Part shown: positions 24,831-38,100 of the stretch, piece by piece | Layout of the letters: every line of letters starts with the position of its first letter | Position numbering within the stretch: the stretch's first letter is position 1 | Assembly (NCBI GenBank): GCA_021613375.1 | Contig: CM038716.1 | Span: forward strand, 4,735,684 to 4,799,683 | Reading direction: 5' to 3' | Source: Megaleporinus macrocephalus | Taxonomy: Eukaryota > Chordata > Actinopteri > Characiformes > Anostomidae | DNA: 64,000 bases | Notes under the pieces: generated by a model | Told to the model about the DNA's origin: nothing | The model's input: the letters and a program-made list of their open reading frames with translations, nothing else | The model's database searches: none | Position numbers and translations under genes: made by a program

Positions 24831-27713
24831 GAGGGGCAGCATGCTAAATGCGGGTTGGAACCAAATTCTGTAGGAGTGTAGCTCTGGAGGACAAGTGTCA
24901 TTCTTTATTTAACGTATAGCTGTTTTTGTGTGTATACTGTACCCGAGCACCATTATATGTCTCATGTATTCTTGTTAACTTGTAGCAATGGAAGATAGTG
25001 TCTTGGCAAAAGCGTTCCTGTTTGCACTGTTGAGTAGTTAGCTACCCTCTCTATGTGCCCTCTAGGGGGCATCATCGTCTTGCTTTGCTCCGACTGGCTA
25101 GGCTGGCCAGCTCATTTCTTCCACCTTGGTGTGTCAGGTCCCAAATGTCCCAGGTCATGCATAGAGGTTCTCAAATATAACAAAAATAACTGCAGGCAGG
25201 ATTAGTGTGGTGGAAATAAGGTACTGATGCTGATTACAACTGCTCTGTGTTCTATCAAATCCTTGAATTAATAAATGCCTGTATAAAGTCACCTGTTATT
25301 TCTGTGTGTGATAGAAACAGAACCAGATAACAAAAGAAAAAACTCCAAAAAAATCACAACTCCATCTCATTAATAAGCAGTCAAACTCTGGAGATCAGGG
25401 TGAGGATTAATATTTATTTCAGTCTCAGCCACTGGGAGACTCATCGTTTGTATCATCAACAGAAGTCGTAAGTCGTAGTATAAATACATGAGAAAGCTGT
25501 ACAGAAGAGAAGCTCGGCTTTGCTACAGATTAAGACTTTACTACGCTCACTACAGAAACTAACGCAAGCCATAAGAAAGAGTGACGTTAGAAAATAAGAA
25601 AGAAAGAAAGACTGGAATGGTTGGTTTTCTGTCCACAGATCGAACCTTGTTCTAAAATACCCTGTTTACGATGAATAGTCAACACTGAAGACTGTATATT
25701 TAATCATTTTTACTGAATCTGTGTTCAGACAACAAGCCCTTAATGGCCCTTTTTTTTCCGGGCTAAAATGTTTCAGCCGAATGTGTGAAGGGAAGGAGCA
25801 TTACGACATACGACGGCCTACAGATGGCAGTGTGTGTTTAAAAAAGAAGGAAAGAAAGGGTTCAAATGTTGAAAACGTGATTTCCTCCCTCAAGTGCTTC
25901 TCATTTAAAACAATATTTCATTAATGCACATACAACAGACCTTAGTGTGGTTCAGATTATACACTACAGACAGTAGCAATCCATCCATGCTTCATCCTTC
26001 ATACTAAAATCCCTGCTGACTGTAAACTGTGCCATTTACAGTACTGCCGCCAGTTGCCGACGCACGGGAGCGGCAAACGAGGCAACTGATTTCTCAGTAA
26101 ACAAATTCTAAACACTCTCCCCCCTGTGTGAAACGCTGGAGCTTATGCCAGACCAAACTACTCGATGGTCAATTTCGCATTTGTTCGGTTACATGAACGA
26201 ACGCAATGAATAACGATTCTATATAAACATTCTTTCTTCTTTGTTTTGTTTTTTTTGTCAGAATGAAGATGGGAATGAGAAAGAAAGTCATAAGCAACAC
26301 AGCAGTGCCCATGTTAGTTAGGCCTTGCGTAAGGCTAGTGGCTCCATGTTCTCAGGGACAGACTGTGTTAGGAACATTTCACGCGCACACACACCCACCC
26401 ACCCACATCAGTGCAAAGAAGGGCAGAGGACAATGAAAGAAAGATGAGAAGAACCGAGTGACAGATGGTGTGCGCTCGTACAAACGCAGGTCAACGGGCT
26501 TAAAGGAGCGAGAGGCGCAACGTTCTACTGGCTGCTCCTGGCAAACAGCTCTAGACCATTTCAGAGCTTTTCCAAAAGCTTCCTCTGCCTTATAGCGCCC
26601 CCCACCCGCTCCAACCAAAGCTCTAGATATAGAGCTTCACGTTAATTCGCAGAACCTTGAGCGTGACCAAAAAAAAAATAATGAGCATGAAGCAGATTTT
26701 AGGGATGCGCTGATATCTCTCCATGTGCTAATCAGCTGGTAGCTCTTTATTGCATTTACTTGAACACAAGTCTAACTGTAAGTGCAGTGCGACGCATTAA
26801 ACCTCAAAAGAAGCATCGTTATTCAAACACGGGCAATATTTTAGGTAAATCTGATATTATTCATCAGACATTCTAAACTTCATTCCCAACGCCTGGTGAG
26901 ATATTTACAATTTCCCTCTAGAGATGTTTCTGCCAAGAGAGGGGGAACCGAACCCCAGTCTTATATGTGTAATGCTGTTCACTACTGCAAATATCTGTCT
27001 GCTAGTAATTATATATGTGCACTAAATTATCAGTTCTAACAGTTCCAATGTTGGTTTGATAGTAATTACAATAACCATAGTACTGATAATAATACAAATA
27101 AAAAGCTTCCGGCTTATCGACGAATCAGCCGCCAGTTTAAAGTGGACCCCCTGCTGGATCTCCGACGCCTATTATCGAAGCATCTCATAGAAAGAAGGGC
27201 ATCAATCACTTCGGCAAACAGGAGTCACCGTTTCAGAGGACTGATCCTCGCACAGTTTCGATGCGCTCAATTGTGCTTTCCCTGAGTTGAAGACACATAT
27301 AAGGCGAGTAAGAGCGAGACTGACGGACAGCAGAGTAGAAGAAGAAGAAGTTGTCATGCATGTTACGACAGGGGTCGGTGTCAAAAAGCCACACACACAC
27401 TCAAACACACACACACAGACACACACTGCTTAGAAATGCCTCCAGTTCTGGCCTGCTGACACACAGGGAGAGATCCTGCCCAAATTAAGACATTACAAAC
27501 TGTGGCTGGAAGAAAAAAAAAAACAAACAAAAAAAAAAAACATAATAAATCGTAGTTACAGCCGTCCTGATAAGTGGGTCTTCGACAGCCCCCCCTAAAA
27601 CATGCATACGCGCACGCAGGTCCAGGAGGAGAACTGTAGAGACAAACTGGGGAGTCGGTAGGGGGTTTTTCCCTGTGGGTGAAGTGTGTGGGCCAAGCGT
27701 CGGGTCCGATCAC

Positions 27714-29053
27714 TCAGCGAGAGAAGCCCGTTGCTATACTGCAGCCAACCACTTGCATCATGTCCCAGATCTGCGGAGAGAGCCAATCAAACGAATGGTG
27801 AGCATTTTTTTTTTTATTTCACCCAATATTATGAAACTGTATGAACTTATCGCTAGATTAACTAAACACATAAGCACAACCTTAACAACTCTGTCACTTC
27901 CACAGGTGACCATGAGTCCTCTGGCTGGGTCCATGTCCATGTGGGATATGTTGTGCTTCCCCTCGTGGAATGTCGCTAAGGGTGTCCGACTAAAACAGAC
28001 AACAAGAACAAAAATTAAGTTTACAGACCTGCAACTTAGTACGTTTGTTGTGTGAAGTTAGTTAGCATTTGATGGCCCTGGGCTGCCACAGCATTACACA
28101 ACATAAGCATGTGTTGGCCGTATTAGAACAACATAGGGGATGCGTATTTGTGTTTTTATTGTTTATTATTGTTAAATATCCTTAATAGATACATAAATCC
28201 TGACCATACCAACTACGCCTTGTGGATTAACTGTATACTGGCGATTGAGAGGCTGATGTATTTTGACAATATTCTCCTCTTTTTAATAGAAAATGAACAG
28301 TCCCAATACTGGGTCACGCACAGCTAAGGAGTATCCCACCTCCCCTGTACCACCCAGAGTTACTATATATGCTTCCAGTGTATATCCACACTCTCAAAAC
28401 TGAGCACAGGCCATAAAATAGTTCTGTAATTTATTGCTTTCGTCTTTGGCTTATCTGTAGAGTCTGGTAGGTGTGTGTGTGTCTGTATATACTTGAGCAT
28501 CATAGTTTAAGCTTAAAAAAAAAAAAACCAACAACACTAATAAAGACACAGACAACAGCGCAATACAACAAACCGTCAGAAGGTCTTTCATTTTCAAAGA
28601 GCGCTGGTGATTTCTGGTGTTGCTGACGCAAACTGGGCAGGTCTGGGTAGGTTTCGACCAATCACAAATAAGAGCAGTATAACACCATAAACAAAAACAT
28701 TCATGACCATGTACTCTGTGTAACTGGACCTGTGTTTAAAACCTGTGTTACTTGCTCTGTTGTTTGTTTTATATTGTAATTAGTTTATTATTCATTGTCT
28801 AATGATGAAAACTGTGCATGTGCATAAATCAGTCCCAGCACAGAGAAGCACTCATGAGTCTTCTAACAGTAAGGGCAGTGTAATGATATAAATGATAATT
28901 TGATCTGCTCTGTCATCACAACAACAGTTGAAAGATGATTTATCACACAGTTGCATCTTATCCAACAAAGCTACACATAATAACAACTACACAACTAATC
29001 AATTAATCAGTCATCAGTCCATCAGCGTGTGAAACTGCAGAGTAACCAATTGT

Positions 29054-29143
<90 letters not shown>

Positions 29144-32100
29144 ACACACACACACATACACACTCTGTGAACAGCCAGCCTCCTTGGCTATGAACTTCAT
29201 CCTATAGAGGGTATCAAAGACGGCCTTCTGGCCAGTTGTTATGTCTGCAGTCTTCCCCATATTGAACCGAACTGAGACAATTGAACCAAACTGAAGCAAT
29301 TTAATGACACCTGGGGAAATATGTGCAGGTGCTTTGAGTTACGTAGATGATTAATGTGTCACACTGAGTTTAAAACATTCATGCCCTCCAAAATTTGGGC
29401 TGAATTCTCCACAGTATTAAAATTTTTTGAATTCCTGTTTTTGTGGGTTTTATGAGCTGAAAGCCCAAATTATGTTAGTTAAACTTTTTTAATGGAATTA
29501 TGGAAATTAATCAACTTTTCCATGATATTTGAATTTTCTGGAACGGGTCTGTATATGTATGTTAGCTGCAGCCCTAGAGGAGTAAAGCAAAAACTTGACA
29601 TCAGTCTCATACAATATAACCCCTCACAATCGAATTCAACACATTATTTAAAATAAAGAGAGCTGGCAGCTGCTTTAAGATTTGAATTATAGTTCTTCAG
29701 ATGCTAATGTCTGGCGGTATTTATACTTTTAAAAATGAGGAGAAGACTTGAAGAGGTGCAAAGATGCAGGAACGGGTAGAACATGTGACCTTCTTGTTTA
29801 GCTTGTGTTTCATTTTTTACTTTAGCAATAAAACCTCATTACTTCTTTAGGTAGTCTAGTATTTCTGGCTCTGCAATAATCCAAATTAGAAAAGACAGAA
29901 GCTTAAATTAGCTTTTACGAGTGCAACATAAGATATCAACATACATTCCCTAAATGGAAGATTATGAATGAATGTAGGAATTAGCCTAGGAGAAATCAAA
30001 ACCACAGCACTTACTCTTCCTCTTTGATCGTGTTATAGCAGTCATCGCACATTCGCACCTGGAACTCAAATCCCATGACCGGGTAGGTCGAGCGTTTAGA
30101 ACTACACTTCCCGCAGATGGCTTTACCACACTTCCTGCAGTGGTGCTGCAACACAGGACGAGACACAAACAACATATCATGGAGCAATAAAACATGCATC
30201 AGAGAGTCAGAAGACAACCAAGGTCCATCAGCGCGTGAAACTGCAGAGTAAAATTAACCCATTAAATATAAGCCAGAATTAAGGGCACTGCCCACTGCAG
30301 CAATTAACTGTATATATGGCAATAAGTGCTGTGTTAGGGCTGCACCTAATGATTTATTTCTCAATCGATTAATCTAACCAAAGTTTTTCCGATTAGTCGA
30401 TTAATCTAACGACCAATTTTAGATTACTCTAATGTGAGTGTGTTAGGAATTTTAATGTTTATTATCTCGTTATGGATTTGTAACCAATAGATGGACATAC
30501 ATAGAAATACGCATGGCTATTCTAGATCTAATATATTAAAGGGTAGCTTAAACGCATGTAATCTATAAATGATTAAAGACTAGAAGTATATTCTCTGACA
30601 AGACTTTCAGAGGCACAAATGACATATAGTTTGTGGACTATATATTTTGGCAGAGAGTCGTTTGAGACGCAGCTACGTGTGATTTAAAGCTCACGGTATC
30701 GAGAACTGTCTTAGGTTCTACACTTCACAATTAAGAAACGGTTAGCAATGAGACTTTTCAAGTGACACTACTGAAAGAAACATGTTACATGTGTTAATAA
30801 TCTTATATATAATCTAATAATTAATTTGCTAAGATAAGATAAACAGGTGCTGTCCTGCTGCTGTGTTGATGAAGCTCTACGGGATGTTTTGAGCTTCAAG
30901 GTCTTGTGTATAGCAGTTGTACGGTTGTGATCGTCTCCACTGTGCAGAGCTGACAGAGCACCACACTGTTGTGTTTCTGTGTGAAACACTCCCACAACTT
31001 TAGATACACTGAGTGATTGTTTGTAGCTCTGAATAAATCCATGCTTTTAGTATGCATGGCCATGTTTTCGACGCATGGACTCACGTTATGCTAATTTCTT
31101 AATCGATTATGTCAACGCCTCGCCACAGCCCTAGCTGTGTTGCTACCAACACAGTTTCAGTTTCACAGAACATGTGTCCAGTGATATCACTGGCTCTTTC
31201 TCTTTTAGACAGAGGACTCATTATCCCCTTCAAACTCACTGACAACAGAAACGACTTACAGACTGAACCCGCCACAGTGGTGGTTTGAGCAGACTATACT
31301 TCTGAGTGTATCGGAGTCTAGTAACAGGTTTAAATGTTCAGAGTCAGATTTAGAAACATTTCATTTGGAAATGGCCATAAAGCCATGTAATTTTAAACCA
31401 GACGCAGACAGACAGACAACGAGCCCGGCTACAGCAAAAGGTTATGAACACAAAGAACAAATCTGGACATGGCGCCCTTTCAAACAAAAAGCTCGAAAGC
31501 TCATGTCTTTAGTAACACGAGGCACAATCAACAGCATCACATCAATCCAAATTCTAATTTCTTGTTTCTCTGTAAGCTTGGATTGAATATTAATGGCTGT
31601 AATTAACGTTTGAGATGGACTGTGCATGTGCAGCTGCCTGTCGCTCCTTCATTAACTGACTCTCTCACGGTCTTTCAGCCTCACATCGTGGCAGAGAACT
31701 TAGAAACCAGTGAAAACCATTCCAATGTAGTGGTTTCTGTCAATTATATCTAAACATGCTTTCCCTCCCCTCAAAAGTGACCAATCATTAGCGAGAACAG
31801 CCGACCTACTTTCTTCTCCTCACTTTAGTCTCAGTCTTTTGGTTTTTGGACGATTGAGCAATAAATAATTATTAATAACATTATCAATTGTGCTGTGCAT
31901 GCTGTGAGAGGCTCAGCTGATGAAGGAATGACTTTCAGATATAAACACCCTCTTGCGCGCAAACGCTAGCTAGTTATACTCGTACAGGACTTAGTTAACT
32001 TCTTTTACTCTTGCAGTTGCCTTGAAAAAAAAAAACAAAAAAACAAAAGCAACATGCCTACTTTAGACCATCCAATCAAATTCTGAACACTTAAAAATGA

Positions 32101-35100
32101 GGGGTGTAAGAAAATATTGAAAAATCAAGATATTATGTTCAGTGATACTGTATCGATTCTCAAAAATACAGTATCGATACACAGTTTCCTGGCAGACAGT
32201 GTTGTGTTTACACCTCTGACCACTAGATGTCAGCGTTGTAATCCATTTTCAGCTCCACTCCAACATTAACAGGCAGCACAAGGACGCAATGCTACTGTAA
32301 GAATTGGCAAACCTGTTCATATAGTGGTGTGTTTTAATAGTAGGATTTGAAAAATCGCAGTATATCGCAATATATTGAATCATGACCGCTGCATCATGAT
32401 ACGTACTGTATCGCCAAGTTCTTACCAATTCACAGCCCACAGTTAAGGTATTTGTTTACTTTGCAGAAAATGTAGCTTCTAAGCAAAGCAGTGATGCTGA
32501 ACTACTGAATTCCAATCAGAACACATGGTTTTTGGCTACTAGCCATTGCAACATACCTGTCGTAGCCCCAGAGTCTTTGTGTCCCACATTTGCTTAATGT
32601 TCCAAAAGAATGGCTGTTCACACTTCTGACACGAGTCACTGTCCAACCACTGAGGAGCCTGTAAGAGAGAGAGAATGTGTGTGAGAGAGAGAGAGAGAGA
32701 GAGGGAGGGAGAAAGAGAGAGAGATAAAGTGCAAATTAAAAAAAAAAAATTAAAAACATGATAGAGAACTGATTTCACCATGCGGAATAAAGGACACAGC
32801 AGGTCAAGTTATTTTCAAATGAGACTGTAAAAGAATTAGTGGTCACTTGGGATACAGCAATGTTAGTGACAACTGACGCAAACGTTGCCATGGCAGCTGG
32901 AAGAATGCTTAAGCTATTCATAGAGGATAAAACATCTGCTTAATCTACATCAGTGTGTGTGTGTGTGTGAACCTGTCTGTCTGTTTCTGTGGGTTTAGGT
33001 TAATGCTACATTTAAGATCAATGAATTGAAAAACATACAATAATTACTCATTATTCTGTACATGTTTGTTACATATTTTAATTTATTAATAATCCTTTTG
33101 GAAAGGGAGACTGGCCCCTAGGTGTTTTGATGTTGGTCGATCTGGAACCTTTTAAAAAAAAAGTTTGGGCACCCGTGCTTTAAGTAGTATTCTTGAACAC
33201 TGTCCGACATTATAGTCATTTTTAAAAAAAATTAATGAAAAAAATAAAGAATTATGAGACATTCCAGTGTCAGTAGACTCTTAGAAGCAAGCGTTTGTGT
33301 GCACGCGCTTATACCTCTTCCCGCTGTGCGTCCATGTTCCACACTGTGATCGTTCCATCAGCAGAACAAGAGACCAGCTGCCTGGTGAGGTGCAAATACC
33401 TCACAGCCTGCACCTTCTCACTGAAAGAGAAAGAGCAAGAGCACATGTCATGTACAAAACAGATCTAGGCTGCCACCAATGCTATTCACCAGCCATATTA
33501 ACAAACTGCAATATGATTGTTGGTTCCAGATGAGCTGGAACCTCTGACTGGAGTTATTTCCGTAAACTAGTTTGAGTTATTTCCGTAAACATGGCATTTC
33601 TTTCACATAAAGAAACACCATGTTCAACAAGTTAAATGCTGGGCAGTCACCAGCAGCAGCACACTGTTTGCCTGCTTTTCACACTGCAACAATAGCCTTT
33701 CAGAGAGAGACATAATCGCTGGAAGTTCAGGACAACCTATTTCATTTGAAGCCAACAAGGTATTCATAACAAACCAGTTTATTTCATGCAGGTGTCCTCA
33801 GCCTTTTGACAAGCATCTGCCCCTAAAACATCACTCATAAACAAAGCCTATATGACTGGCCAGCCTCAACGGCACTCAGCATGGGCTGCTCCTCTCTGTG
33901 ATAAGAGCACCAGACTCTCTGGAGATAACAATGGTAGCCTGGTAACAGCGCTCTAGCAATGACTCAGTTCAAACTCTAGTGTTTGTTTTTTTTGTTATCT
34001 GGTCGCAGGCAAGCCGACACTAATACAGCAGTAAGTAGTTACGTAATGCATACTCGATGTGACTATTAACAGAAGAGTGGGGCGTGTCGTGTACTCACTG
34101 ATGTCCCTGCAGCAGCAGTGTGCGGCCTTTTCTGCCACCGATGTCCCACATAATCACGCTGTGGTCAGATGCTCCAGAGAACAGCCATCTCTGTACAGGG
34201 TCCCACCACAGAGCTCCTATACTACCTATGGAGAGGAGAAGAGGAGAGAGATGTCAATGGGGACAGTTAAAAGCAAACACACCAACTGTGTGTGTGAGTA
34301 ATCATGTGTGTGCCAAAACACTCAGGTACACTCTGCATACATTAGGGCAGCACCCAGTGATTCATTTCTTAATCGATTAATCGAACAATCCTTTTTTCCG
34401 ATTAGTCGATTAACAACTTTAGTTAATTTAGTTACCAACTATATATTTATATAGGGCTTAGAAGCACAAGGAAAACGCATGGCCATCTAAGACTTAATGT
34501 ATTAAAGGGTATCTTAAATGCATGTGATCTATAACTAAGACTCGACTTTCAGAGGCACAAATGACACGTAGCCTACACGCCTCACACACAAGAACTCGGA
34601 CTGTTTGTGGAATACAAATTCTGCAGAGAGCCGTTTCAGAAGCAGCTACGTGTGTTTAAAGCTCCGGCTGTACCGAGAACAGTCTTAGGTTCTACACTGG
34701 ACGATTAAGAAACGGTTATCAATGCGACTTTTTAAGTGAAACTACTGAAACAAACATGTTACACGTGTTAATAATCTGTTAAAATAAGAAACAGGTAAAC
34801 AGGTGCTGTCCTGCTGCTGTTTGAGCTTCAAGTGCATAGTGTATGTGCAGAGATGACAGAGCACCACACTGTTGTGTTTCTGTGTGAAACACTCCCACAA
34901 CTTTAGATGAAACGCGAGTGATTGATTGTAGCTGCAGCTTGCGCTCTGGATAAATCCATGCTTTCAGTAGGCGCGGCCATCTTTGCGACGCAACGACGCA
35001 CGTTATGCTAATCCAGGTAAGTCGACGTGTCGCCCCCATACCTGCACACTCTATAACAAAAGCCAAACAATCCATCCCTGCTCATCTTTAGTTACTGCTG

Positions 35101-38100
35101 CTATATCTAACAAACTCTCACGCAGGAGGCGTTTGCTATGGAATTCACAATGACAGTGGTACACGACTTATCCTTTAGAATTCTTAGCAATCTGCGCACT
35201 GATATAATCTCTGTGCACTTTAATAGCTCACAGCTTACTAAACGAGGCCCATCGCAGCCAATAAAGTCAGAAGCACCAGCAAATAATGATCCAGGACCAT
35301 GAAATGGAATTCAAAGTCATTTGAGAAGCAGCTATGTGTGTTTTAAAGCTCCCGTGGTATCGAGAACAGTCTTAGGTTCTACACTGGATGATTAAGGAAC
35401 TGTTAGCAATAAGACTTTTCAAGTGACCCTACTGAAAGAAACATGTTACATGTGTTAATAATTTTAAAATAATCGGCTAAGATAAGATAAACAGCTAACT
35501 AAACGAGGCCCATCGCAGCCAATAAAGTCAGAAGCACCAGCAAATAATGATCCAGGACCATGAAATGGAAACCAAAGAGCATTATTATTATTGAAGGGTT
35601 TATAAATGTATCATTATGTGTGTTCTAAGGATACGCTTAAAGGCTAACCACCAGCTAATATGAAAATGACAAACACAAACACAGCGGAGTTTGAGATCCT
35701 ACCATGTTTTATTTTTCCACAGTCAAGGAACACAGCTTAAAAGTTGGTTTAGCTCCGCCCATTGTTCAGAAACTGCTGTATGGGTGTGGCGTAGATGTAG
35801 GACAACGACGTTAGAAGATGCACTTAGGCACATAGACAGAAAGGTGTTGTTGTTTCTGGCTGCAGTAACTGGACATACAGTGGAGCCCCTGTGCACAAAC
35901 GACCCAAAGACCCCAAATATACAGAAAGTGGACTAAACCTGACTAAACGATTACATTGGAAAGGACCATCCTCTAGAGAGAAAACCAGCGAGAGGTGTTC
36001 AAAAGCCTCCGTGTAAGTAGAGGTAAACTGGATCAGCACAGTTACTTCACCTGCTTTAGCTGATGTTAGCTAACATTAGCTTCACTTGCTAAGTTCGGTG
36101 GTTCAAGTTATGCTAAGCTAACGTAGTTGAATTAGGAAGATTTATAGAGTCGTAAGAGTTCGACTTTGATCATATTTTACAACAATAACTGTACCACTAT
36201 ATCTGAGTTTTGTTGTTATGAATAATGTTGGTTATGTAGCTAGATACTGTTTACCCTCAGGATGAGCTGCTGCTGTGGGTGTGGTTTGACTAAAAGTCTC
36301 AGGACTAAGTGATATGGTGGTCTATTTCTACTTTACAGCTCTTTCAAATTCAAATTCTGAAGAACCAGCACTGGAGAATTCACAGTCCCAGTCAGTCATA
36401 ATGCTGTTTCACCACCAGTGACGTCACACGGTATCGTTCAGGAATTTTCGTAGCGAGTCAGGTTATTCCATCCATTAAAATCATCTATTTTAAAGCAAAT
36501 CGAGCAGCAAATTTCTTTTTATGTTTACATATTTTCAGTAAAACAGTATAAACAATATATAATATATAAAGATTTTACAGACTTTGCTTTTAAAACGTGA
36601 AGACTTAAGCTGTGTACGTTACACCCCATGGTGTAAGCAAGCGTTACCTTCATGGCCCTTCAGAGTCGTGATGGTGGAGTACGTCTGTGCCTCCAATTTA
36701 AGCAGGGTGATCTGACCCGAGTAGTCACCCACAAATGCATGCTGGGTATCGTTGTCATACCTGAACAAATATTTAAGGAAGCTGCTGAGAAGAGGAACGG
36801 GAGACACCACACATACATGAGGACAGCGTCCCATCAGACAGTACACAGACAATACCATGTAACAAAATATGTATTAGCATACTGCACACAAGCTGCCCAT
36901 CTTTCTCTGTTAGTAGAACATTTTGGCTTCCTTTCAATATCTAACGAACATTTCCAGACTAGAGATATACAAAAAACCCCCAAAAAACTAAGTTATATAA
37001 TTAGTTACATATTGTGTTACCACCACAGTCACAGAACTCTTTCCACCCGCCGGCTACTGTTCTCGATTCGAAACTCCTTCCACCCGCTGGCTCAGAAGCA
37101 TAAGAAAAACACATGGCTATCCTAGACTTTGTGTAATAACCGGTACACAAGTGATCTATAAATAGTTAAAAAGAGTCTACGCTCTGACTCGACTTATAGA
37201 GGCACAAATGACACGTAGACTACACGCCTCACGCACAAGAAACCGGACAGTTTGTGGACTATATATGTCGCAGAGAGTCATTTGAGAAGTAGCTACGTGT
37301 GTTTTAAAGCTCCCGTGGTATCGAGAACAGTCTTAGGTTCTAAACTGGATGATTAAGGAACTGTTAGCAATGAGACTTTTCAAGTGACACTACTAAAAGA
37401 AACATGCTACACGTGTTAATAATTTTAAAATAATCGGCTAAGATTAGATAAACAGGTAAACAGGTGCTGTCCTGCTGCTGTGTTGATAAAGTGCTACAGG
37501 ATGTTTGAGCTTCAAGCGCTCGTGTATAGCAGCTGTACTGTTGTGACCATCTCCACTGTGCAGAGCTGACAGTCCCACAACTTTAGATGCACGTGAGCGA
37601 TTGTTAGTAGCTGCAGCTTGAGCTCCAGCAAGAACTTGGCGATACAATTTGTATCGTGTTACAGCGGTCACAATTAAATATATCGTGATGTACTGCAAGC
37701 AAAGTGATATATTGCAATTTTTCAAACCCTACTATTAAAACACACGTTATATAAACACGTTTACCAATGCTTGCAATAGCACTGCACCCTTGTGCTGCTT
37801 GTTAATGTTGGAGTGGAGCTGAAAATGGATTACAACACTGCCATCTAGTGGTCAGACACAATGATTCAGGAATCTGTGTATCGACACAAAGCTTTTGAGA
37901 ATCAATACATTATCACGCAACATGATATCCCAATGTTTCGATATTTTCTTACACCCCTATAGGTAATATTCGCATACTACTCGATGACTACTGAGTATTC
38001 AGACATACTAGCCAGGCTCGTCTACTGGGTCTTCTAGCCCTGTGCGTAGGAATATCAGTTTTTTTCCACTCATTTTACTTTGATTCTACCGACAAGCATA

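Noticed and set aside
36652..37125. A 157-codon + strand frame antisense to wdfy1 exon 6
   Set aside because: It overlaps the coding exon on the opposite strand and then intron and MITE sequence; the peptide resembles nothing known.
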